This document shows, piece by piece, positions 33,095 to 43,869 of a stretch of DNA of 64,000 nt. Origin of the DNA: Gonatopus flavifemur (taxonomy: Eukaryota; Arthropoda; Insecta; Hymenoptera; Dryinidae); assembly GCA_018340375.1 (NCBI GenBank), contig JAFFJZ010000043.1, positions 930,001 through 994,000 on the forward strand, written 5' to 3'. A model generated the notes under the pieces. It searched no databases and was not told the DNA's origin. It saw only the letters and a program-made list of their open reading frames with translations. The position numbers were made by a program, and so were the translations under genes. Every line of letters starts with the position of its first letter. The first letter of the stretch is position 1.

Positions 33095-35944
33095 TTAAAT
33101 TTGACAAATAAGAGAAAGAGAATTCCTAAGATCAGAATGAGATGAAAATAATTCAAGCACATCACTGTAAGAATTTGCTAGGATAGATATCCGATTCACC
33201 GGATCAGAATAACCGTGTCTCGATTTATAAGAAATTGGATTGAACAATTTAGGGCGCCTCAATAAACGAGAAGGGACATTAAAACGTACAAGTCCAAGCA
33301 GTTGAGGGCAGCGAATTTTCCCATTAACAATTTTATACAAAAATGAAAAATCATTGCACAAACGACGTGATTCCAAGGGAGGCAAGTTAAGTAGAGCCAT
33401 AATCAATGAGTAATCATGACAAGTGACGCTCAACGGACGGCCTATCTGATAGGCAGCAAAACGCAGAAACTTATGCTGAACTCTTTCCAAGTCTGTACAA
33501 TCCCGAATTAGATGAGGACTCCAAATTTGAGACGCATACTCAAGATGAGGTCTAACTAAAGTACAATACAGTGTTCGAAGTGCAACAGGATCACGAAAAT
33601 CTTTACAAACGCGCTTGATGAATCCAAGAGATTTCATGGAAGTACCAACTATGTGATTGTAATGATCTGAGAAGTTAAAACGAGAGTCAAATGAAACTCC
33701 AAGATCACGAACAGTATTTATAGGTGATAACAGAGAATGAGACAAGTTATAAGGAAAATAAATAGCATTTTTACCTCCATGAAATCTCATCACATGGCAT
33801 TTAGTGAGATTTAATGACATATTAGATAGCACACACCAAGATTGTAACCGATCCAAATCAGATTGCAGATTTTGAGCATCTCTGTAAGTTCTTATAATCA
33901 TAAACAGTTTCAGGTCATCAGCAAAAAGAAGATGTGTGCAGTACTTGAAGATCGTAGAGATATCATTAATGAAAATAATAAATAATAAAGGACCTAGATG
34001 TGAGCCTTGCGGTACACCTGAGGATACAAAAAATGAATCAGAGAAATATTGAGAGACACGAACTGATTGCGTACGATTCAGAATATAACTCTGTAACCAC
34101 GACAAAAAATTGCTTCGAATATCTAAATTACTTAATTTATTTAACAATATATTATGATCAACTCTGTCGAAAGCCTTTGAGAAGTCTGTATATATAGTAT
34201 CCACTTGGGCATTTTGATCGAGCGCAGAGGACACAACATGAGAAAAAATAGACAAGTTAGTTACGGTAGATTTGCCAGAAGTGAAGCCATGCTGGAAATC
34301 AGAAATAATATCAGAAAACAGTGGTGTTATTTTATCAGTAACTATATCTTCAAAAATTTTCGGCATAACATTCATGATACTAATCGGTCTATAGTTTCTC
34401 ACGTCAGAACGGTCCCCAAATTTGAAGATAGGAGTAATTAAGCTGGATTTCCATTGAGAAGGAAATATTCCAGAGGATAAAGAGCTGTTGAAGATCAACC
34501 ACAAAGGCCGAGAAATGACGAACTTGCAAGATTTTAGAAAATTAGGAGGAATACCATCATCACCAGGACCGGAAGGAGTTTTCAAGGATGAGATTTTATT
34601 GAACACTTCACCGATATTGATGGATAAATCGGAAAGATTGACATTGGAAGTAGATTCTGGTAAATTACAAGGAACAACGGGATAATTTTGATAGACTGAT
34701 CTGAAATAAGATGCAAATAAGTTCGAAATAGCAATACCAGTATTGCCAATAGTACCGTCTAAATGCATCACCAGGGGTATACCGTTCTGATTTCGCTTAC
34801 TATTAACAAAGTTCCAGAAGCTTTTGACATTTGTAGGAATGGACCCTTGAACGTAATGAAGATGAGACAAGTAACATTGGCGAGTCAAAACTTTACATTG
34901 AGCTCGTAAGTGACTAAAGATTAGGTAATTTTCAAAGCAATTTGACTCTTTGTACCTATTGTGAGCAATTTTCTTCTGACGAATAAGTTTAATTAATTCC
35001 GAAGAAAACCATTTTGGATAAGAACTATTCCTTGATACATACTTGGGTACGAATGAATCAACTGCATTATATAAATGAAGATACAAAAAATCAACAGCTT
35101 CAATAACATTAAGATTACGCAATTCATCGTCCCAGTTGATAGAACCTAAATATTCACAAATTGCACTGTAATTCGCCTTATTAAAATTATATTTGATGAT
35201 TTTATTGGGGACGGGTAAAACACTATCACGTAGGTTGAGCTTAGATACAAGAGGAGGATGAAAGTTGTCACACGCGAGAAAAGGATCCAGAGCAATATTG
35301 ACATCAATACGATCGTTATCAGAAAAAATAAGATCAAGTATGTTACCATGAGAATTTCTGAAAGTATTAAGTTGAAACAAATTCAATTCATTGAAATATT
35401 CGAGAACATATTGCGCAGAAGTGATTTCATTGAGAGTCGAACCAGGTAACACTGAGAAAGATAATTTGGAATCAATATTGCTCCAGGCAATATGAGGTAA
35501 ATTGTAATCCCCGTATAAGTATAAGGAGTTAAAGTTCTCCTTGAGAAGGATTTCGCCAACGCTTTTACAATGGTCCAAGTATATTGAAGAATCCGAAGAA
35601 GGTGGAATGTAGACAGCCCCAAAAAACAACGACAAAGAACCAAAATAAACTTTGACGTAAAGATGTTCAACTTTGGAATAAGAAGATGAGACGACACAGC
35701 TCCGATGGGTATCCTTAACGGCGATTAAGACACCACCTCCGCGTGAAAATTGACTGGTGAGTCCGTTTCTATCCATACGATAAACTGCATAGCCATGTAA
35801 ACCCATTTCAGAAGATAGAATATCCTCGCGCAGCCAGGTTTCAGATAAGATAATAATATCATAACATGGATCTGATATAGCAACAGAGCAATGAAGTTGA
35901 TCAAGTTTAGTTCTCAAGCCACGAACATTCTGATAATACACCAA
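33095..35944 (-). CDS. LINE ORF2, endonuclease-reverse transcriptase, intact
   Basis: 949 aa with no break. Residues 1-230 form an EEP-type endonuclease: MVYYQNVRGLRTKLDQL, IILSETWL, LYGDYNLPHIAW. RT motifs run in order: LITPIFKFGDRSDVRNYRP (about 505), IYTDFSKAFDRVDHN (about 590), SSGVPQGSHLGPLLFIIF (about 640), and LLFADDLKLF (about 685) with the catalytic FADD. The C-terminal domain has LERVQHKFLRFAAYQIG. It nicks chromosomal DNA and primes reverse transcription there. The closest visible relative is the broken ORF2 at 5091-8051. Confidence 0.88.
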   Translation of the reverse strand: MVYYQNVRGLRTKLDQLHCSVAISDPCYDIIILSETWLREDILSSEMGLHGYAVYRMDRNGLTSQFSRGGGVLIAVKDTHRSCVVSSSYSKVEHLYVKVYFGSLSLFFGAVYIPPSSDSSIYLDHCKSVGEILLKENFNSLYLYGDYNLPHIAWSNIDSKLSFSVLPGSTLNEITSAQYVLEYFNELNLFQLNTFRNSHGNILDLIFSDNDRIDVNIALDPFLACDNFHPPLVSKLNLRDSVLPVPNKIIKYNFNKANYSAICEYLGSINWDDELRNLNVIEAVDFLYLHLYNAVDSFVPKYVSRNSSYPKWFSSELIKLIRQKKIAHNRYKESNCFENYLIFSHLRAQCKVLTRQCYLSHLHYVQGSIPTNVKSFWNFVNSKRNQNGIPLVMHLDGTIGNTGIAISNLFASYFRSVYQNYPVVPCNLPESTSNVNLSDLSINIGEVFNKISSLKTPSGPGDDGIPPNFLKSCKFVISRPLWLIFNSSLSSGIFPSQWKSSLITPIFKFGDRSDVRNYRPISIMNVMPKIFEDIVTDKITPLFSDIISDFQHGFTSGKSTVTNLSIFSHVVSSALDQNAQVDTIYTDFSKAFDRVDHNILLNKLSNLDIRSNFLSWLQSYILNRTQSVRVSQYFSDSFFVSSGVPQGSHLGPLLFIIFINDISTIFKYCTHLLFADDLKLFMIIRTYRDAQNLQSDLDRLQSWCVLSNMSLNLTKCHVMRFHGGKNAIYFPYNLSHSLLSPINTVRDLGVSFDSRFNFSDHYNHIVGTSMKSLGFIKRVCKDFRDPVALRTLYCTLVRPHLEYASQIWSPHLIRDCTDLERVQHKFLRFAAYQIGRPLSVTCHDYSLIMALLNLPPLESRRLCNDFSFLYKIVNGKIRCPQLLGLVRFNVPSRLLRRPKLFNPISYKSRHGYSDPVNRISILANSYSDVLELFSSHSDLRNSLSLICQI

Positions 35945-35952
35945 AGGGTCGA

Positions 35953-36771
35953 TTAAGCGTTTTTTCTTTGGTGAGCAGGAACTATCCTAGGTATCCCATT
36001 GAAATAGCGAATAGTCCTTGAAGGGTCATTTAGATTTTTCAACTCTTCACGTAAGTTCGACAGATGATTCCGTTGCTTCAAGGTACGATCTTGCGATATT
36101 CTAATTGAACCATTGTACAACGATTTGTTACGAAGAATCTCAATGGGTATGTTCCGTGATGCAAATGTGACACAGATCGGACGAGTTTTAGAAGCATCCT
36201 TCTTTTTACCGATACGATGAATCTGCACATTGTCGTAAGTATCAGGTCTGATTTTTTGAAGAAGATCAGTAACTATAACATGATCAGGAGACCCATCCCT
36301 CGAAGATTCTTCAACGTTGAAGAGTAGAATGTTACATGCTCTTCGATGTCGTTCATTCAGCTCATCTATCAAATCTTCCTCATTGTAGAAACCTTGTGAA
36401 GAAGAAGGGGCAGACGATTCCAAGGTGGATAATCTCGTGGATAATTCCGTCACAGTGTTGGATAAAGAATTTAATTTGATCCCAAACGCGTTGAGCTGGT
36501 TGCTGAGTTTCGAACAAGCAGAATCAACGATGCTCTGAATTCCCGATAAAAAACCTGACTGATCCAACACGCCATCAAATTTTTCCGCAAGATCAACAGA
36601 AGTATCAGAAGACGGAAGAGGCCCCTTGCAGTCAATCAGTACTCCATTATGCCATGGATGGTCACTTGTCGCTGAACACGACGAACCAGGATGTGATATA
36701 ACACTGCATGAAGCACAAGATACCGGTTTATCCACAACTCTGGAACATCCTTTACACACTTTTTTTGGCAT
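35953..36771 (-). CDS. LINE ORF1, zinc-finger RNA-binding protein
   Basis: 272 aa from ATG 36771 (MPKKVCKGCSRVVDKP). A Cys/His finger (CKGC, CASC, HPGSSC) fills residues 5-35, PHD-like in pattern. A helical segment with repeated Leu (about 75-120) suggests a coiled coil. An RRM-like block with CNILLFNVEESSRDG and VQIHRIGKKKDASKTRPIC follows (about 165-230). A longer frame extends upstream but no better ATG is supported, and this one matches the decayed relative. It should bind the element RNA; ORF2 begins 8 nt downstream. Confidence 0.8.
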   Translation of the reverse strand: MPKKVCKGCSRVVDKPVSCASCSVISHPGSSCSATSDHPWHNGVLIDCKGPLPSSDTSVDLAEKFDGVLDQSGFLSGIQSIVDSACSKLSNQLNAFGIKLNSLSNTVTELSTRLSTLESSAPSSSQGFYNEEDLIDELNERHRRACNILLFNVEESSRDGSPDHVIVTDLLQKIRPDTYDNVQIHRIGKKKDASKTRPICVTFASRNIPIEILRNKSLYNGSIRISQDRTLKQRNHLSNLREELKNLNDPSRTIRYFNGIPRIVPAHQRKNA

Positions 36772-37000
36772 TTTGAAGTTTATATGATTTATATGATAAT
36801 ACAAAAATTTTTGAATTCCAATAAACGGGAAGTATGAGATCCACTGTACCGAGGTAAACACACACGCACACACGAAGAGTGTCTCATCATACGTGAGTAC
36901 ACGAGATGTGTATAAGTATCAACAAATAGGATAGACCTCGTGGAAACAATATGAAACGACGAGTGAATAAACCAATGTATTAGGAATAGATTCACTAAAA

Positions 37001-38013
37001 ATCGCGTGCAAAAACCCAGTTGTTCGGAGAAATTTACACAATATGCCTACTAATGGAACAATCAACAATATAACGAAGAATAAGAATTAAGTGTGCACGA
37101 TAAATCATTAAATTACGAAATTTTGTACAGAGCGAAACATTTCACGTTGTCACAACTATACTGCGGTTTTTGGTATTTTGTTTTGGACGGGAAAAATTTA
37201 TTATTGATAAAACAAAATTGAACACATGTTTATACATGTATTCAATTACAGATATTTATTTTTTAATAAAAAAGATTTTTCAAAATGGCACTACACGGCT
37301 GCAGTCAAAAATACGTGTTTTCAAAAAGTGTCTGCAGGGCTTCCAAGATATTTCGAAAACTTTCAATTCTGCAACAGAACGGGAAATTTTCCCTCAAACT
37401 AGATGCAATTATCTGAAGTATGACATACGGAATTTGGAAAATATTGATTTTTGACAAAATGGCTGGCTCCTGGAGAAAAACAGTCGATTTTTCAACGAAA
37501 AAATGACGGGTTTTTGTTAATAACTCCTATAATTTTCAATATTTGAGAAAACCCGTACGTCATTGCAAAATCTAATGGAGAAGCTACAGTTGAAATTTAC
37601 GCTTGATTAGATAAAAATGGAGGGAGTTATCTTGCAAGCCAATTTGAAAAACCTAGTTTTGAAATAATCGTGTTTAAAGTTTTAAGCTCTGATTTCTCTG
37701 TTTTGAAATTGGAAATTTATATCAAAACAATTTTTCATCATTAGTTTGTGATACCACCACTATATAAATTACCACACAAATTGACATTCATCTCTTCTTC
37801 CATTTTTTTAATCGATCTGAAGGCCCACCGCGTCTCTTGTAGCGTCCTTTCATGATGCCTCGGCCTTTTTATCCATGAGGAACAACTCTTCTGTCACTCA
37901 TGGTCGACTTCATGAAGGATATAATACTAGTATATTTCATAAATATTGTCAAAACACTCCATCACAACGTATATTAGTAATTGCAGAATGAGCGTTTGAA
38001 GTAATGTGAACCA
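37001..38013. other. Non-coding, no element recognised
   Basis: AT-rich DNA. AAAATGGC(A/T)GG-like and TTTTTCAACGAAAAAATGACGG words look repetitive, but no arms or domains could be defined. Confidence 0.35.
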
Positions 38014-38072
38014 GGGAGCCTTCCGAAGTAGCTGGTCCAAGTGATCCGGATCAGCTAGTTCGGAAGGCTCCC
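38014..38072. repeat. Compact hairpin palindrome
   Basis: GGGAGCCTTCCGAA ... TTCGGAAGGCTCCC with an inner GTAGCTG/CAGCTAG pair and a short loop around GTCCAAGTGATCC. 59 bp, GC-rich in an AT-rich setting. It may be a tiny MITE or encode a structured RNA. Confidence 0.7.
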
Positions 38073-38750
38073 ACGTGATTTTAATGGTTTTACCTGCATT
38101 ATAGTGATATCTTTGTGGGCGAAATAATTACTAGCCCCCTATATTATCATATTCCAATACAAGAATCGTAATTATAGATCTCATTTGCTATTGTGACAGT
38201 AAAAAAAATAAAATGTGCGAAATAATTGTGATTGCATACGTCGTAAAACGTCATGATCACGTTCAATTAAATGGCTAAAAGCGTATTGATGAAATGTTGT
38301 TTTGGGTATAAAACGATTTTGATTATATTCTTGAATAGTTGAAGCATCGGTTGAGCAAATAAAAAAAATTGATTTCTTGAAATAATTACACTAGCATAAA
38401 GCCTTAACGAAACGATTGCGGAAATTCTCAATTTTCTAATGTGTTTGTAAAAAGTTTGATATTCTAAAATCTTTTGCTAACATTCTACAGTTACTAAAAA
38501 ACTGGATATGCTAAGAATATTCATGTGCTGTCTAGAATCGTTTTCAAGGTCTTTCAAGCATTGGAAGGAATAGAGGCATTGCCATCTTGCCGCTTTTTTC
38601 TAACGTAAAGTACTCCCAATTGGAGTCATGAAATTATGAAATTTCGAAAGATATACCCGTAAAGCATTGCCACCGATAAACAAATCGCCTCCATGTTGCT
38701 CTACCTGATCTTGAAGAGGATGGCTGACATTGGTGGACATAATCCCTAGT

Positions 38751-38978
38751 GCATATGGGAAAAATAATTCAGCTGCAGTAGCTGAGTGGCTAGCACGGAC
38801 ACGAACAGCCATTAAATTAGCTCTTGCAGCTGAATTTCGGCTGTTGCAACACTGAGGCTAGCTGTACATGCAAATTTTTTCGCTGTGACAGCTAAAATTT
38901 AGCTGCGGAAACTAATCTAATGGCTGTCCGTGTCCCTGTTAAGCACTTGACTGCTGTAGTTGAATATTTTTTCTGTGC
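38751..38978. mobile_element. Foldback MITE
   Basis: CGGACACGAACAGCCATTAA is matched inversely by AATGGCTGTCCGTGTCC. Symmetry extends outward to GCATATGGGAAAAATAATTC and GAATATTTTTTCTGTGC. About 228 bp, non-coding. Confidence 0.65.
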
Positions 38979-39259
38979 AAACGGCGGATAGATTCAGATA
39001 AAAACTTGAAAATGGATTTTATTTTCATAATAGAATCGGAACGGATAGAAATGCAATCCAATTTTCATCCGTTTAGATCTAGCTTTTTGATTTCCTTTTT
39101 CAAGTTTTTATTCGAATCCATCCGACATTCGTACTAGGGATGCAATGGAAAGACGTTTGCACGAAAATTGGGGCAGCCATCTGTCCGTTGCCCTTATGTT
39201 ACCTCTACGTCCACAGATCTCGCTCATTTGCTTCAAGTCCACGTAGCGCGGTTTGACGG

Positions 39260-39426
39260 CCCTGCTGCCAGATGAGCTCCGACGCTCAGGGGAAGAGTAC
39301 CCCTACCATCACTTCATGTATATAATAGTCGTAAGTATTGGTAAGTAACACTTACAACACATACATATATGAAGTGATGGTGGGGGTACATTTCCCCTCA
39401 GCGTCGGAGCTCATCTGGCAGCTCTG
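39260..39426. mobile_element. hAT MITE, 167 bp, copy 1
   Basis: The right end is ...GGAGCTCATCTGGCAGCTCTG; the left end (CCCTGCTGCCAGATGAGCTCC) is a slightly mutated inverse. Identical 8-bp flanks TTTGACGG at 39252-39259 and 39427-39434. The same family and exact length as the element at 60709-60875. Confidence 0.88.
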
Positions 39427-39633
39427 TTTGACGGTGTCTCATCGACGCCGGTGCAAAGTTTATGAACGATATACTCACGTTTTTTTCTATCCTGAGAATT
39501 TTGATTTTGTACAGATATTCAAAACTTGCTTAATATTCATCCTCTACGATTTCAAGATTTTTTATGAACCCAATATAAAATATGTCATCAAATGGGATAT
39601 CATAACACAATTTTTTTGTTATTCAACTCTCAG

Positions 39634-39921
39634 ATAAGGATTCATCAACACACATTATTGAAGAAAAGGAAGAAAAAGGAGAAAATGGAGATGATGAAAC
39701 AGAACAAGATGAACAAATAAAGGAAAAAGAAGATGAAAAGGAGGAAAAAGATGATGTCCCAGAGGATGGTGAGAGAGATGAAAATAAAGAAAAAGAAAAG
39801 GATAACCTCGAAGTCCACAACGAAGGAATGGAAACAGAAGATGCAGAATAAGCTGATGGAAAAAATATAAAGAACGTCTCTTCTGATGAAGAGGAAGAAG
39901 TTGTGAACAAAGATTGTTGAT
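39634..39921 (+). other. Acidic Glu/Lys/Asp-rich exon candidate
   Basis: After a TTCAACTCTCAG acceptor the frame reads KDSSTHIIEEKEEKGENGDD and stays highly charged to EGMETEDAE, then a TAA at 39849-39851. In the same frame after the TAA come NVSSDEEEEVVNKDC and a second stop. The codon bias toward GAA/GAT/AAA could be a real acidic tail exon with one nonsense change, or low-complexity purine DNA. No partner exon was identified. Confidence 0.35.
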
Positions 39922-40189
39922 ATGCTGCCACAGGCATAAAATTCAGGCCTAATCATATTTTTATTTTCTGTGTTTTTAGGAAAGAGGTCTCCATTTTGTT
40001 CTAATATATTTTATTTTGATATTTTATAATACATATTTATTTGCCATTGAACATTCGTGTGAAAAAACATTCAAATATATGAAAGAAGAAGATAATTGAA
40101 AATCATCTTTGGAGTGTGCTTCCTCTCATTTTTCATAGCTTTTATGTCCATTATTGGCTCATACAATTCATTGAAGCGAGATCGAAATG

Positions 40190-42060
40190 CGCACATATAG
40201 GCAATAATCAATCTGAATCATTGATGCAATTTAGATGCTCGCCAATCGTATTTATATTCGCTCATAATTCCTGATTTAGTCTAATCGCAGAAGATCGTTT
40301 TGATGCGTATTGAAACCTATTAACAGCTAGGCGGAACTACCAAATCATCCCTTGTAAAAATCAAAATTCCGGGAAACGGGAATTTGAACAAATAAAGCTT
40401 AAAAATATTTCAATTCCCTCTCAAATGGCTTTTGGATGACTGGTGGGGTATGTTTCCAAACCGCTCCATACGCTTCATTTTCACCGGGAATGTCAATTTT
40501 GTCGAATATCAATTCAATCGTCAATGAATTGATTCAGTATGTCGTATTTGTTTGTCAGCATGAACATGGAATCTTATTGAAATCAATGATCAAATGGGTG
40601 ATTAAATTCGCTCGACCCAGCACTCAACAACTGGCAGATGTTCATTAGTTGATTTCAATGCAAATCATGGAAAGATTTGTTGAATCCGACAAACTGATTG
40701 AAGTAATTGTTGTTACATCGAAACTGATTGTTCTGGAACATATGAGAAACCAGAGATCAATCGTTGGAATGCACATTACATCCTAATGAACTCATGTCAA
40801 TTTCATGGGATGTAAACCGGGAATATATGTCCAAACGCGTATTGATTCTCATCTACTTCAAACGCCATTCCACTGATTGAATCCCCAAGAGAACATGAAG
40901 GAACCTTTATCCAGACCTTTGTCCAGTGGACGGACAATTTAGGTATTTTCAGGACGTACCGAAAATCTATAGGATGTACATAGAACGTCTGTGATCGTTT
41001 ATAGGAGGTTATATGGACCATCAAATGTCCGTCATGAAATAGGTGCGAGGCACGTTCATATGTACGTACGTGGGAGGTCCACTGTACGTTCATTGAACGT
41101 TCTTACGAGCTGCAAAAAGGGCTCCCCCGTCACTTCTTTTGACGTCCATGGGCGTTTTCCCAAAGCTTTGGTGATCTAACTCCCAAAGGTTCCTGGAGGT
41201 TTGTGTTCTCTTGGGGTATTGTTACAGATCGCTTTGAAAGTGAGATAACCAAAGCTTTGTAAAGACGCCGATGGACGTAAAAAGAAGTGACGGTGGAGCT
41301 CTTCTTGCAGCTCGTAAGGAAGTTTAATGAACGTACAATGGACCTCCCACGTACGTACATATAAACGTGCCTCGCACCTATTTCATGGCGGACATTTGAT
41401 GGTACATATAACCTCCTATGAACGTTCACAGACGTTCTACGTACCTCCCATGGATCTTCGATACGCCCTGAAAATACCTACATTGTACGTCCACTGGACC
41501 TTCATGTTCTCTTGGGGATACATCATCTGTATTGCTCAGAATGCAGACGAAGTCTCATCACCTGAATCATCAAATAGCGGATTTGATCCAATCAACCTAC
41601 ATTAAATAGCTAACGGATGCTCATTGATCAATTTGAATTCGAATTATGAAAGTACTTATTGGATCCGATAAACATGTGGTCCAACCACCTGTATATTCAC
41701 TTACAATTCCTGAGTCAATTCCAACGGAACTGATTGTTCTTGTACATATAAGAAATCACAGATTGATCATCGAAATGCCTATTGAATCCTATTGAAATCA
41801 TATCAATTTCATGAGATGGAAAATGCAAATATATGTCCAAACGCACATTGGTTTTCATCTACGTCAAACGCCATTCCACTGATTGAATACATCATATGTA
41901 TTGCTCAGAATGCAGATGAAGTCTCATAACATGAGTCATCAAATATCTGATTCAATCCATCTAACCTAAATTGAACAGTTCCGAATGTCCATTGATTCGT
42001 TTGAATCCGAATCACCAAAGTACTTACTGAATCCGATAAACTTGCGGTCAAATAGCCTGT
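40190..42060. repeat. Diverged tandem repeat, unit about 350 bp, three copies
   Basis: GTCCATTGATTCGTTTGAAT-like starts recur near 40640, 41610 and 41980. GAAACTGATTGTTCT, ATATATGTCCAAACGC and CCATTCCACTGATTGAAT occur in the same order in the first two copies (40640-41600 minus an insert, and 41610-41960). Weaker matches begin near 40190. Non-coding. Confidence 0.6.
40883..41517. mobile_element. 635-bp foldback element, CCCCAAGAGAACATGAAGG ends
   Basis: Long inverted arms (about 280 bp each) run from CCCCAAGAGAACATGAAGG and its inverse to CAAAGCTTTGG near the centre. Flanks are GATTGAAT and ATACATCAT. The neighbouring repeat unit has GATTGAATACATCAT uninterrupted at 41881-41895, the empty site, implying a 2-bp AT duplication or none. 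A related foldback is at 61776-62276. Confidence 0.85.
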
Positions 42061-42761
42061 ATATTTCGTTATGTTCCCTATTCAGGTTCACTGACATTCG
42101 TTGCATATTAGAGCTTATTCAACAAATCAGTCATATTCGCTCCCCATCTTATTGGAGAATAAGAAAGTGCATCTAATTCATCCGATTAGGTTCAATAGGT
42201 ATTTCGCTTGCACAATGGTCTGGATCAATCCGATTGGTCGATTGATCAATAGGATTTGGTCATAATTAATCGTTCATTTCAACCAGGGAAGCACGTTACA
42301 CATTCACACATGCAGATTAAGTGTTTCGTCGCCCGTGGTCGGTAGAAAGAACATTAAAATTCTACAGAAAAAATATGATGAATGATATTACATTATAAAT
42401 TTACAAATATATCTTATGCATATACATTTATATGCTAACATGTTCATTTTTATTTATACTTTGATACGTAATACGTATACTCGCTTTCACATCATACTTT
42501 TGGACCATTGTAATGAGATGGATTTCTAAAATAAGGAAACAGCATTTATACGCTTAGAGATATTATGATAAAAAAAAGAATAGTTCACTTGGTTTGATCG
42601 GTTCTCTATTCAATAATATGATCGTGATTGATCGGTTCTGAGTGGGTAGAACATAAGTTATATCTTTTGAGTGAATAGACTCCATATGATTTATCCAATG
42701 AGAAATGTCAGATATATCGAATATGGACATGTAGGTATTTTACAACATAGTATTTTTCTGT
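42061..42761. other. AT-rich DNA next to the ZBED-like hAT gene
   Basis: It may contain the 3' non-coding end of the hAT transposon, but no terminal CAG-type repeat could be paired. No gene recognised. Confidence 0.35.
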
Positions 42762-43869
42762 TCATAGTATCAAACAAGTTACAAACATCAGAAAAAAGCT
42801 AAAACTCAATGTTTCAAATACCAATCTTGCATTGATAGAACTTAAAAAAAGCAAATGTTGAAAATGTTCTGATGATAAACGATTACGTTTTTCAGTTGAT
42901 ATAAGGCCGGTCTGAGAAAGTAAGCCTTCAGATGAAACTGAAGTCGCAATCACAGTGAGATGTCTCTTAGCTATATCTGCCAAGGTTGGACTACAATGTT
43001 TATTCCAAAACTCTATAGGATTTTGTTCTTCGTCTATTGGCAGTTGTTTGAGATAATATCTAAATTCTTCTGGCATTTCAGTGAGATTCTGGTTCAATTG
43101 TTGATTCGTTGTATGAATTTCAATTAATTTCTCGTGATAAGACCAGAAATTTTCAGTATTTGTAGGGTTTGGAGGACTGGACAATTCGTTTTGTGCGGAT
43201 GTAGATTCTATTATAGTGGTATTCAAATGATGAGTTATTTTATTGACGACATTTGAACGAGCAATTCGATCTAAGAAGTATATTGGTTTATATCGAGGAT
43301 CCAGAATTGTAGCAGTTGCTATTAGATGCATATTTTCAATTTTATCGAATCTTTTTATAAACTCGTCCATTAGAACTTTTTTTATATGAATCCCGACTTC
43401 CGTATTGACTATAGTTGATTCTAAATCGTACCTCAATGTTTTTATGACTGGAATCGCCTTACTTCCTGTTAAATATTGTTCACCACTCACTATTTTCGTA
43501 GCCATTTTGGAAGGTTTTAATAAAGTAATCAATTCCTTCACAGTATTCATTTTTGACGACGTTAACATTTGAGGAGATGTCGGAATTCTCAAGATGATCA
43601 AAGCCAATTTTTCAGACGACCCAAAAAATCTCTCACACATGTCATGAGTAGAATTCCAACGAGTATTTACACTTTGTATTAATTTCAAGTCAGAAACTAA
43701 TCTTAATTCATCGGCAGCGACGATTGATCTTTTGGAAAAAGTTACTGTACTTTTTATTTTTGTACTTATCGGTTCGATTATATCATTAGAATCTGATAAT
43801 TTGGTAGGAACTAGATTCAAAGTGTGAGCTGGACAAGGGAGATGTTTATCAGCTCCAAAACCATCAATT

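Larger units (their letters stand above)
32887..37000 (-). mobile_element. Jockey/CR1-like non-LTR retrotransposon, both ORFs open
   Basis: Minus-strand LINE with intact ORF1 and ORF2, an 8-nt gap between them, and a 3' end of TTTATACCCGTATAAAC followed by (AAAT)n. It is the better-preserved relative of the LINE at 4857-9300. The 5' end is somewhere between 36800 and 37150; no TSD was found. It could be, or recently have been, active. Confidence 0.85.

Noticed and set aside
39623..39956. Ser/Phe-rich minus-strand frames of about 100 codons
   Set aside because: They are the complement of a purine-rich Glu/Lys coding stretch; low complexity with no domain.
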